DNA of 44,680 nucleotides from assembly GCA_029781795.1 (NCBI GenBank), contig JAKOWB010000212.1, positions 1 to 44,680 on the forward strand, written 5' to 3'. The DNA comes from Pseudomonadota bacterium (GTDB taxonomy: Bacteria > Pseudomonadota > Alphaproteobacteria > Kiloniellales > JACOMY01). How positions within the stretch are numbered: position 1 is the first letter of the stretch; every line of letters starts with the position of its first letter. The position numbers and the translations under genes were made by a program. Below the pieces are notes generated by a model that was not told the DNA's origin, searched no databases, and saw only the letters and a program-made list of their open reading frames with translations. Below are positions 37,749-44,680 of the stretch, piece by piece.

Positions 37749-38804
37749 ATGGCTGTCCCCGCCGCGCGGTCGCCGCGAATCGCCATCGTCATCCCGGCCT
37801 ACAATCACGAGGCCTACGTCGCGGAAGCAATCGCCTCGGTCCTGGGCCAGGACTGGCCGGACCTGGAACTGCATGTGCTGGACGATGGCTCGACCGACGC
37901 GACCTATGCCGCCGCGGAGCGGGCACTGGAACGCGCCGGGCGGCGCCGCTGCAGCCTGCGGCGACAGTCCAACGTCGGCTCGGCGGAAACCATCAACCGC
38001 CTGGTGGCCGGCTGCGACAGCGACCTGGTCGGCATTCTCAACTCCGACGACCGCTACCTGCCGGGCCGCCTCGCGGCGTTGGCCACACTGGCCGAGCCGG
38101 GCCGCGATTTCCTGGGCATCACCGGCGTCGCCTTCGACCCCGGGGCGATGATCAGCCCGACGGACAGCTTCGAGACCTGGTACCGCGGCAAGCTCGCCTA
38201 TGCCCTGAGCCTGCCGACCTGTGGCTTCGCGCTGGTCACGGCGAACCTGTCGATTTCCTCCAGCAACTTCCTCTTCACGCGGGCGCTGTTCGACCGGGCC
38301 GGCGGGTTCAACGCCGACCTGCCGCTGACCCAGGACTGGGAGTTCCTGCTGAAGGCCCTGCGCTGGACGGAACCGCGCCTCGTCGGCCGGCGGCTGCTCT
38401 ACTACCGGACCCACGCGACCAACTCCTTCCGCCGCCTGGTCGACATCCGCATCGAGCAGAGCCGGCGCGCCCTGGATGGCTATCTGGCCTGGGCCGGCGG
38501 CGCCTCGGCGAACGCGCTGGCGCCGACCCCGGCGAACTGGCCCCGTTTCTTTCCCGTCTTTGCCGGCAGCTGCGCGCCGGCCTTCAGCAGCGAGCCGGTT
38601 GCCGAGTTCCTGCCACCGTCGCTGCTGGCCACGCACGGTCAGGTCGGGGGTGTCGGTCCAGGGCAGGAGGACGCCGCGCTGCGTGGCCTCGTGTTCGCCG
38701 CGCGCCAGCGGCAGGACAACATGCGCCGGCCGACGCGCGAGCTGCTGGAACAGGCGGCCGCGCAGTGGAACGGCGTGCTGGAAGGCGTGCAGGCCGATGG
38801 CTGA
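37749..38804 (+). CDS. GT2-family glycosyltransferase, copy A
   Basis: This 351-residue protein has a GT-A domain: AIVIPAYNHEAYVAEAIASV (12-31), nucleotide-binding LDDGSTD (44-50), metal-binding ILNSDDRYLP (96-105) and a likely catalytic TQDW (194-197). Residues 235-351 form a C-terminal extension shared with the second GT2 at 40724 (PANWPRFFPVF, then AAAQW). No transmembrane helix is seen, so it acts in the cytoplasm. Sugar and acceptor are unknown. The last 8 bases overlap the kinase gene. Confidence 0.88.
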   Translation: MAVPAARSPRIAIVIPAYNHEAYVAEAIASVLGQDWPDLELHVLDDGSTDATYAAAERALERAGRRRCSLRRQSNVGSAETINRLVAGCDSDLVGILNSDDRYLPGRLAALATLAEPGRDFLGITGVAFDPGAMISPTDSFETWYRGKLAYALSLPTCGFALVTANLSISSSNFLFTRALFDRAGGFNADLPLTQDWEFLLKALRWTEPRLVGRRLLYYRTHATNSFRRLVDIRIEQSRRALDGYLAWAGGASANALAPTPANWPRFFPVFAGSCAPAFSSEPVAEFLPPSLLATHGQVGGVGPGQEDAALRGLVFAARQRQDNMRRPTRELLEQAAAQWNGVLEGVQADG

Positions 38805-39657
38805 GCCCGCCGACCAGGGACGGCAGCGGCTGCTCGGCACCTACGAGTGGCTGGGCGCGCGCCTGCGTCTCGGCATGCCCGACGCGGCCTGGTTCGCACG
38901 GCTCGACGACCTGCTGGGGATGACGGCCCAGGACCTGGCGCACGGCGAGGAACTCGGCGAGATCACGGTGCTGGCGGACAACCTGATCCGTTCCTTCGCC
39001 GACGAGGTGCGCTTCGGCACGGTGAACGACCTGCTGATCTGGCTGGCGCTGACGACCACGGACGTGCTGGCCGAGAAGCGCGGAGCCTTCCTGCTGCACG
39101 CCGCCTGCTTCGTGGTCGAAGGCGAGGCGGTGCTGGTCTTCGGTCCACCCTTTGCCGGCAAGTCGACGCTCTCGGCGTTGGCACTGGCGCGCGGCATCGA
39201 GATCCTGGGCGACGACGTGATCCATCTGGCGCCCGAGACGGGCCTTGCCGAGGCGGTGCCGCGCCCGTTGAAGCGGCGCGTCGGGCGAGAGGAGATGCTG
39301 GCCAACCTGGCCGCGCCGCTGCGAACGGGCCAGCCGCTCTATGGCCTGCTGGACGGCGAACCCTCGGTGCTGCGGCCGCGCGCGCAGCCGGGCATCTGGC
39401 CGCCGACCCGCCGCCTGCCGGTGCGCTGCTCGATCTTCCTGAAGCGCCATGCCGGCCCGGGGGTCGAGCGCTATCAGCCGGAGCGTTTCGTCGCACTGGC
39501 CTCGCTGCTCGACTGGGCGCGCGACTGGTCGACGCCGCCGCTCGCCTGCGCGCACCGCGCCGCGCGTCAGCTGCTGGCGCAGCGCCATCTCGGCATCTCG
39601 GTCGGCGACGGCGCGCAGGAACAGGCGCTGGATGCCATCCTGGAGGCGGCGCTGTGA
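38797..39657 (+). CDS. HprK-related kinase
   Basis: This 286-residue protein is related to the C-terminal P-loop domain of HPr kinase/phosphorylase, which phosphorylates a serine on a small protein. Visible motifs: GAFLLHAACFVVEGEAVLVF (96-115), Walker A GPPFAGKST (116-124), and the LGDDVIHL strand (137-144) with paired acidic residues. The N-terminal 95 residues are a helical region without the HPr kinase N-domain. Related kinases with PqqD and nucleotidyltransferase partners modify peptides in some lasso pathways; here the substrate could be one of the small peptides or a glycan. It overlaps GT2 copy A by 8 bases and the nucleotidyltransferase by 4. Confidence 0.82.
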   Translation: MAEPADQGRQRLLGTYEWLGARLRLGMPDAAWFARLDDLLGMTAQDLAHGEELGEITVLADNLIRSFADEVRFGTVNDLLIWLALTTTDVLAEKRGAFLLHAACFVVEGEAVLVFGPPFAGKSTLSALALARGIEILGDDVIHLAPETGLAEAVPRPLKRRVGREEMLANLAAPLRTGQPLYGLLDGEPSVLRPRAQPGIWPPTRRLPVRCSIFLKRHAGPGVERYQPERFVALASLLDWARDWSTPPLACAHRAARQLLAQRHLGISVGDGAQEQALDAILEAAL

Positions 39658-40727
39658 GCGGCGGAACGCTGCGACGGACCCTTGAGCAGCTGCTCCGCCT
39701 GGTCGCCCCGGGCGGGCCCTTGCCGGTCGCCGTCGAGCCGACGGACTGGCCAGCGATCGACCTGCTGGCGCGACAGTCGCATGTGATGGCTGCGCTGTGG
39801 CTGCGGCTCCGGGATGATCCGTTGCTGGCCACCGTGCCGCCGGCGCTGGCCGAGGATCTGCGCCTGGGCTATGGCGAGCAGGTGCGGCGCAATCGCCTGA
39901 TGAAGGCGCAGATCCTGATGGTCGCACGCCTGCTGAACCGGGCAGGGCAGGCACCGCTGCTGCTGAAGGGCGGGGCCTATCTGTTCGATCCGCCGCTGGG
40001 CAACGCTGCCCGGCGCTACCTTCATGACCTCGACTTCCTGGGTGCCGACAGCGGCGTCTGCCAGCAGGCTCTCCTGGAAGCAGGCTTTCTGGACGCAGGC
40101 AAGATCGCCCGGCCGCGCGAAGAGGCCAGCTATCACCACTGGCCCGCCCTGCGCGATCCCGAGAGCGGGCTCGAGGTCGAGGTGCACAAGCGCCCCTTCA
40201 TCACCGCCGACCGCGCCATGACGCGCCTCTTCCTCGCCGAGGCGGTGCCGCTGGAGATGGAGGGGGCAAGGCTGCTTCTGCCTTCGCGCGCCTGCCGCAT
40301 CGTCGCCAATGTGATCCACTCCCAGGTCTCGGACCGCGGCTTCGGTGCCGCCTGGTTCAATCCACGCTATCTCCTGGAGTTCGCCGAAACCGCCGTGGCC
40401 TGGCCGGCCGGCGACTGGCAGGCAGCAGCCGAGGCGCTGCGCGGCAACCGGATCTGTTTCGGCAGCTTCTTGCACCTGGCAGACAAGCTGATGGACGTGC
40501 GCCCGCCGCTGCCGCACCGCGCCGGACCGCTGCAGCGCCTGCAACTGGCGCGCATCCGCCGGCACATGGACTATGCGCCGCGCCGCGGCCTGTTCGGCCA
40601 GGCGCTGGGCAAGATCGGGCTGCTGAAGGACCGGGCACGCCGCCGCTATGGGCGATGGATCGGATGGCAGAGCGTGCCGCGGCGGCGCCTGGCGCTGGCG
40701 CCCGCGGCAGGGAGGAGCGAGGGATGA
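39654..40727 (+). CDS. Nucleotidyltransferase family protein (NTP_transf_5 type)
   Basis: This 357-residue protein belongs to the uncharacterised nucleotidyltransferase group found with PqqD and HprK-like proteins. Signatures: PLLLKGGAYL (101-110), RRYLHDLDFLG (120-130) with Asp125 and Asp127 as probable metal ligands, and LEVEVHKRPF (173-182) with a third acidic residue. The enzyme could transfer a nucleotide to a peptide, protein or sugar; the true reaction is unknown. It starts at GTG 39654 overlapping the kinase stop (GTGA) and ends overlapping the next gene (ATGA). Confidence 0.82.
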   Translation: MSGGTLRRTLEQLLRLVAPGGPLPVAVEPTDWPAIDLLARQSHVMAALWLRLRDDPLLATVPPALAEDLRLGYGEQVRRNRLMKAQILMVARLLNRAGQAPLLLKGGAYLFDPPLGNAARRYLHDLDFLGADSGVCQQALLEAGFLDAGKIARPREEASYHHWPALRDPESGLEVEVHKRPFITADRAMTRLFLAEAVPLEMEGARLLLPSRACRIVANVIHSQVSDRGFGAAWFNPRYLLEFAETAVAWPAGDWQAAAEALRGNRICFGSFLHLADKLMDVRPPLPHRAGPLQRLQLARIRRHMDYAPRRGLFGQALGKIGLLKDRARRRYGRWIGWQSVPRRRLALAPAAGRSEG

Positions 40728-41755
40728 GGTCGGCCCGCATAGCGGTGGTGATACCCGGGTACAACCACGCCGCGTTCATCGGCGAAGCAATCGCCTCGGT
40801 GCTGGCACAGGACTGGCCGGAGCTCGAGCTGCACGTACTGGACGACGGCAGCGAGGACGACACGCTCGGCGCGGCCGAACGCGCGCTCGCCGGGCAGACG
40901 CGCGTGCGGGCCCGCGTCGAGCGGCAGGAGAACCGGGGCTCGTCGCTGACGCTGAACCGGCTGATCGAGCGCTGCGATGCGGACTATGTGGCGATCCTCA
41001 ACTCCGACGACCTCTACCACCCAGGTCGGCTGGCGGCGCTCGCCGCCGCGGCCTCCGGCAAGGAGCTCTTCTTCGGTGCTACCGGGGTCGCGTTCGTCGC
41101 CAGCGGCGAGACCGAGGATTTCGCCATGTTCGAGGACTGGTACCGCAGCAAGCTCGACTATGCGCGGCAGCTTCCGACCTGCGGCTTCGCGCTGCTGACC
41201 TCGAACTTCGCGATCTCCTCCAGCAACTTCTTTTTCAGCCGCGAGGTCTTCGACCTGGTGGGCGGCTTCTCCCCCGAACTGTCGCTGACCCAGGATTGGC
41301 ACTTCATGATGGAGAGCCTGCGCTGGGTGGAGCCGACGCTGTTGCCGGCCCGGCTGATGAGCTATCGCGTGCATCCGAGCAACACCTGGCGGCGGCTGCA
41401 GGAGGTGCGAGCGGAGCAGAGCCTGCGTGTCCTGCATGGCTTCGCGCGCTGGGCCGGCAAAGCCACGCTGAACAGGCTGGCGCCGACGGCGGTCAACTGG
41501 CCGGGCTTCTTTCCCTATTTCGTCCGCATCTGCGGTTCGCTGCTGAGCAACGCGCCGGTCGGCAGCAGCCTTCCGGCCGAGCTGCTGGCCCGCTCCGCCG
41601 GCGCGGCGGAGCGGCACCCGGCCGACCTGGCGGCGATCAGGCGGCTACTGGCCGCCGCGCGCCCGGAAGCGGCGCTGCCCTCCACCGAGCCGATCGAGGA
41701 ACTCCTGGCCACGATCGCCGCGCAATGGAGCGAAGACCAGGCCATGCGCCGCTAG
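40724..41755 (+). CDS. GT2-family glycosyltransferase, copy B
   Basis: This 343-residue GT-A protein is a clear paralogue of copy A: IAVVIPGYNHAAFIGEAIAS, LDDGSED, ILNSDDLYHP, the SLTQDWHF segment and the C-terminal VNWPGFFPYF with AAQW near the end. Conservation runs the full length, so the two probably arose by duplication and act on related acceptors. ATG 40724 has a GGAGGAG site upstream and overlaps the nucleotidyltransferase stop. It is the last gene of the operon; comEC starts 65 bases later. Confidence 0.88.
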   Translation: MRSARIAVVIPGYNHAAFIGEAIASVLAQDWPELELHVLDDGSEDDTLGAAERALAGQTRVRARVERQENRGSSLTLNRLIERCDADYVAILNSDDLYHPGRLAALAAAASGKELFFGATGVAFVASGETEDFAMFEDWYRSKLDYARQLPTCGFALLTSNFAISSSNFFFSREVFDLVGGFSPELSLTQDWHFMMESLRWVEPTLLPARLMSYRVHPSNTWRRLQEVRAEQSLRVLHGFARWAGKATLNRLAPTAVNWPGFFPYFVRICGSLLSNAPVGSSLPAELLARSAGAAERHPADLAAIRRLLAAARPEAALPSTEPIEELLATIAAQWSEDQAMRR

Positions 41756-41820
41756 GGCTGCTTGCGGGCTGCACGCGCTGCGTGTGACAGTCGGCCGGCG
41801 GCTCTTGGGGGAGAGCGATT

Positions 41821-43935
41821 GTGCTGGGCGCGCTTTGGCGATGGCTGGGGGCCACGCTGGCAGCGGAACGTGACCGCTGGGCGCTATGGCTGCCCGTCGC
41901 CTTTGGAGGCGGCATCGGCCTCTACTTTGCCCTGCCGTCCGAGCCGCCGCTCTGGCTGGGGCCGGGAGCGACCCTGGTGCTGGTCGTGGCACTGCTCGCC
42001 CTGCGCCAGCGCCCCCTGCCGCGCCTGCTGCTGACCGCCGCGCTCGCCGTTTCGGCCGGGCTGGCCGTTGCCGAGCTGCGCACCCGCGCGGCGGCTGCCC
42101 CGGTGCTGCTGGAACGGCACGGGCCGGCCGAGCTGCGCGGCGTGATCGAGCGCCTCGAGCCGGATGGCAAGACCACGCGCGTCACACTGGCCCCCTTGGC
42201 CATCGAGGGGCTGGCCCCGGAGGCCCTGCCACGCCGGGTGCGTGTCCGCGTGCCAGGGGAACTGCCGGCGGAGGCACGCCCGGGTGCCGTCATGACCCTG
42301 CGCGCGACGCTGCTGCCGCCACCCGGGCCGGCCCTGCCGGGCGGCTATGACTTCGCACGCGAGGCCTGGTTCCGCGGCCTTGGCGCGGTCGGCTATGCCT
42401 TCCAGCCCGGCCAGGTCCAGCCGGGCGCACCGGCGGCCAGCGGCTGGCAGCTCTGGTGGTCGGGACTCCGGCAGGACTGGAGCCGGCGCCTCAGGACCGT
42501 GTTGCCCGGCGACCGGGGTGCGGTTGCCGACGCCCTGGTCACCGGCGAGCGCGGCGGCCTGTCGCCGGCGATGGAGCAGGCCTATCGGGACAGCGGCCTG
42601 GCGCACCTGCTGTCGATTTCGGGCCTCCACGTCGGCCTGCTGGCCGGGCTGATCTTCGTCGGCCTGCGGGGTGGGTTGGCGCTCGTGCCGGCCGTGGCGC
42701 TCCGCTGGCCGATCAAGAAATGGGCGGCAGGGGCGGCGCTGCTCGCCATGCCGCCCTACCTCTGGCTGGTCGGCGCCTCGATCCCGACGCAGCGGGCCTG
42801 CCTGATGGTCGGCCTCGTGCTGCTGGCCGTGCTGCTGGACCGCCGGGCGCTCAGCCTGCGCCTCGTCGCCTGGGCGGCGGTGCTGGTGCTGGCCCTGGCT
42901 CCCGAGGCGCTGCTGACGCCCTCGTTCCAGATGTCCTTCGGCGCGGTGACGGCCCTTATCGCCGGCTATGAGTTCTGGTCGCGCCGCAGCATCGAACGCG
43001 CCGAGCGTGGCTGGCCCTGGCGCATCCTGGCCTACCTCGGCGGCGTGCTGCTGTCCTCGCTGATCGCCAGCACGGCGACGGCGCCCTTCGCCGCCTTCCA
43101 CTTCGACCGCCTGACGCTCTTTGGCCTGGCCGCGAATCTGGTCGCCGTTCCGGTCACCGGATTCTGGATCATGCCGCTGGCGCTGTTGACCTACCTGCTC
43201 ATGCCCGTCGGGCTGGAGGCCTGGGCGCTGGTGCCGCTCGGCTGGGGCGTCGAGGCGGTGAACCGGGTGGCGGTGGAAGTCGCCTCCTGGCCTGGCGCCG
43301 CGCTTCCCGTACCGGCCATGCCGGTCTGGGGGCTGCTGCTGGTCGCCCTCGGCGGCCTCTGGCTCTGCCTCTGGTCGCGGTCCTGGCGTCTGGCGGGAAT
43401 CGCTCTGTTGCTTGCGGGGGCCGCCAGTCCCTGGCTGGTTCGGCCACCCGACATCCTGGTCAGCGGCGATGCCAAGGTCATCGCCCTCGCCGACCCCGAT
43501 GGACGTCTTTGGCTCTCCAGCGGCCGGGCCGGGCGCTTCTCCAGCGAGGAGTGGCTGCAGCGGCGCGGCCAGGTCGAGGCCAGCGTCTGGTGGAGGGAGG
43601 AGGCCGAGGTCTCGGCCTGGCTGGCCTGCGATGCGACGGGCTGCCTCTACCGCCGGGAGGGCAGGGCCGTAGCCCTGGCCTTCGACGGCGATGCGCTGCT
43701 GGAGGACTGCTGGGGCAACGACCTGCTGGTCGCCTTGCTGCCGATCCGCCGCGCCTGTCCGCCCGGCACGGCGGCCCGCGACCGCTTCGACCTCTGGCGC
43801 GAGGGCACCCTCGCGGTCTGGGTCGAGGCCGCCGGCATCAGGACCCTGAGCGTCGCCCAATGGCGCGGCGAACGCCCCTGGAGCCCGCGCCGCACCGGCG
43901 AGACCGTGGCCCTGCCGGAAGGAGACGACGACTAG
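41821..43935 (+). CDS. comEC: ComEC/Rec2-family DNA uptake channel protein
   Basis: This 704-residue inner-membrane protein is thought to carry transforming single-stranded DNA into the cytoplasm. The N-terminal part has two to three helices and the OB-like DUF4131 domain (LRGVIERLEPDGKTTRVTLA). The competence domain follows, with HLLSISGLHVGLLAGLIF, GASIPTQRACLMVG, and SFQMSFGAVTALI. The C-terminal 150 residues are soluble and lack the HxHxDH metallo-beta-lactamase motif, as is common in Alphaproteobacteria. The start is GTG 41821 with GGGGGAGAG upstream. It is convergent with lexA, only 10 bases away. Confidence 0.93.
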   Translation: MLGALWRWLGATLAAERDRWALWLPVAFGGGIGLYFALPSEPPLWLGPGATLVLVVALLALRQRPLPRLLLTAALAVSAGLAVAELRTRAAAAPVLLERHGPAELRGVIERLEPDGKTTRVTLAPLAIEGLAPEALPRRVRVRVPGELPAEARPGAVMTLRATLLPPPGPALPGGYDFAREAWFRGLGAVGYAFQPGQVQPGAPAASGWQLWWSGLRQDWSRRLRTVLPGDRGAVADALVTGERGGLSPAMEQAYRDSGLAHLLSISGLHVGLLAGLIFVGLRGGLALVPAVALRWPIKKWAAGAALLAMPPYLWLVGASIPTQRACLMVGLVLLAVLLDRRALSLRLVAWAAVLVLALAPEALLTPSFQMSFGAVTALIAGYEFWSRRSIERAERGWPWRILAYLGGVLLSSLIASTATAPFAAFHFDRLTLFGLAANLVAVPVTGFWIMPLALLTYLLMPVGLEAWALVPLGWGVEAVNRVAVEVASWPGAALPVPAMPVWGLLLVALGGLWLCLWSRSWRLAGIALLLAGAASPWLVRPPDILVSGDAKVIALADPDGRLWLSSGRAGRFSSEEWLQRRGQVEASVWWREEAEVSAWLACDATGCLYRREGRAVALAFDGDALLEDCWGNDLLVALLPIRRACPPGTAARDRFDLWREGTLAVWVEAAGIRTLSVAQWRGERPWSPRRTGETVALPEGDDD

Positions 43936-43945
43936 CGCGGGGCGC

Positions 43946-44650
43946 CTAGTAGCGCCGCATCAGGCCGACCAGCTTGCCCTGGATCTTCACCCGCTCGGGC
44001 GGGAAGATGCGGGTCTCGTAGGCCTTGTTGGCGGGCTCCAGCGCGATGGCGCCGCCCTTGCGGCGCAGGCGCTTCAGAGTGGCCTCCTGGTTGTCGATCA
44101 GGGCCACGACGATGGCCCCGTTATCGGCCGTGTCGCTGCGCTCGATGATGACCGTGTCGCCGTCCAGGATGCCGGCGTCGACCATGGAATCGCCCTCGAC
44201 CTCCAGCGCGTAGTGCTCGCCGCGGCCCAGCAGATCGGCGGGAACGTCGACATAATTGGCATTGTCGCGCAGCGCCTCGATCGGCGTACCGGCGGCGATC
44301 TTGCCGTAGAGCGGCAGGCTGGCGGCATTGGCGCCCTGCGGCGCGGCCGCGCCGCTGAGGCTGCTGTTCTCGCCGAAGGAGCCCTTGATGACGCGAGGGG
44401 CGAAGCCCTTCTGGCGCTCGCCGTTGCCGCCCAGGTTCTCGGGCAGGCGCACCACCTCGATGGCGCGGGCGCTGTGCTGCAGGCGCCGGATGAAGCCGCG
44501 CTCCTCAAGCCCCGTGATCAGGCGATGGATACCGGAATTGGACTTCAGGCCCAGCGACTCCTTGATCTCGTCGAAGGAGGGCGAGACGCCCTGTTCGGCC
44601 AGGTAGCGGTGCAGATAGAGCACCAGTTCGTGCTGCTTGCGGGTCAACAT
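43946..44650 (-). CDS. lexA: LexA repressor of the SOS response
   Basis: LexA represses DNA-damage genes until RecA filaments trigger self-cleavage. The 234-residue protein has an N-terminal winged helix ([20 protein letters not shown], then [20 protein letters not shown]), a linker (about 70-110), and a peptidase S24 domain with the Ala120-Gly121 cleavage bond (KIAAGTP), Ser155 (EGDSM) and Lys193 (ATLKRL). All catalytic residues are present. GGGGAGGAAA precedes ATG 44650. Only 30 bases upstream are in the window, so its own operator cannot be seen. Confidence 0.97.
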   Translation of the reverse strand: MLTRKQHELVLYLHRYLAEQGVSPSFDEIKESLGLKSNSGIHRLITGLEERGFIRRLQHSARAIEVVRLPENLGGNGERQKGFAPRVIKGSFGENSSLSGAAAPQGANAASLPLYGKIAAGTPIEALRDNANYVDVPADLLGRGEHYALEVEGDSMVDAGILDGDTVIIERSDTADNGAIVVALIDNQEATLKRLRRKGGAIALEPANKAYETRIFPPERVKIQGKLVGLMRRY

Positions 44651-44680
44651 GCGCCCGGTTTCCTCCCCGATCCCCCGTTA

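Noticed and set aside
36434..41755. Lasso peptide cluster
   Set aside because: PqqD, HprK-like kinase and NTP_transf_5 proteins occur in lasso loci, but no asparagine-synthetase-like cyclase or transglutaminase-fold protease is present, and the peptides lack a lasso-type leader/core boundary (Thr then Gly core start).
41821..43935. ComEC as a truncated pseudogene because it lacks the metallo-beta-lactamase domain
   Set aside because: The frame is intact with a soluble C-terminal region, and this domain arrangement is common in Alphaproteobacteria.
44651..44680. LexA operator upstream of lexA
   Set aside because: Only 30 bases are available and no GTTC/GAAC direct repeat is seen in them.

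Overview
The window is 44.7 kb of GC-rich, densely coding DNA from an alphaproteobacterial chromosome. Three gene blocks point to this: mce–DUF1467–proS–lolC–lolD–dnaE; rpsB–tsf–pyrH–frr–uppS–cdsA–dxr–rseP–bamA–skp–lpxD–fabZ–lpxA–lpxI–lpxB; and gltA–gltX with comEC–lexA. LpxI instead of LpxH, a prolyl-tRNA synthetase without the editing insertion, and a ComEC without a metallo-beta-lactamase tail also fit. A Rhodospirillales-like lineage is my best guess; the genus cannot be read from sequence alone. About 43 complete protein genes are supported, plus one partial transposase. No tRNA, rRNA or CRISPR array is visible.

Layout. (1) 1-2226: the end of an IS5-like element reaching in from the left edge, a polytopic membrane protein starting 10 bases after it, and a palindromic intergenic repeat. 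(2) 2315-15284: methylmalonyl-CoA epimerase, DUF1467, proS, lolCD and dnaE, interrupted twice by accessory genes: tag/azgA/methyltransferase, then an SGNH-type surface acyltransferase with a 51-residue membrane peptide. (3) 15344-16658, minus strand: a divergent Ldh2-family oxidoreductase whose active-site histidine appears replaced, and a 79-residue membrane protein. (4) 16960-31603: a long plus-strand run for translation factors, UMP kinase, isoprenoid and phospholipid precursors, sigma-E-type protease, outer-membrane assembly (BamA, Skp) and lipid A (LpxD, FabZ, LpxA, LpxI, LpxB). (5) 31636-34992: glyoxalase I, citrate synthase, glutamyl-tRNA synthetase. (6) 35091-41755: an accessory island. 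(7) 41821-44650: comEC and lexA, convergent.

The island at 35091-41755 is the most interesting part. It holds three tandem paralogous genes for 52-54 residue peptides on the minus strand. All share a TRRAF(I/V)ERLA block followed by a hydrophobic tail. Divergent from them is a tightly coupled five-gene operon: a tandem-PqqD-domain protein, a GT2 glycosyltransferase, an HprK-like kinase, an NTP_transf_5-type nucleotidyltransferase, and a second GT2 that is a paralogue of the first. A GT92-like glycosyltransferase converges on the peptide genes. PqqD-type domains are peptide-binding chaperones of RiPP pathways, so I infer a ribosomal peptide modification or surface glycoconjugate system whose substrates may be the three peptides. 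No lasso cyclase, radical SAM enzyme, YcaO or LanM is present, so it does not match a standard RiPP class.

Other structural signals: the three spaced convergent gene junctions each carry a C-rich/G-rich hairpin of one sequence type; TAG is used as stop by 20 of 43 genes and TAA by only one; perfect dyads lie upstream of bamA and the 79-residue membrane protein gene; strong hairpins separate rpsB from tsf and tsf from pyrH.
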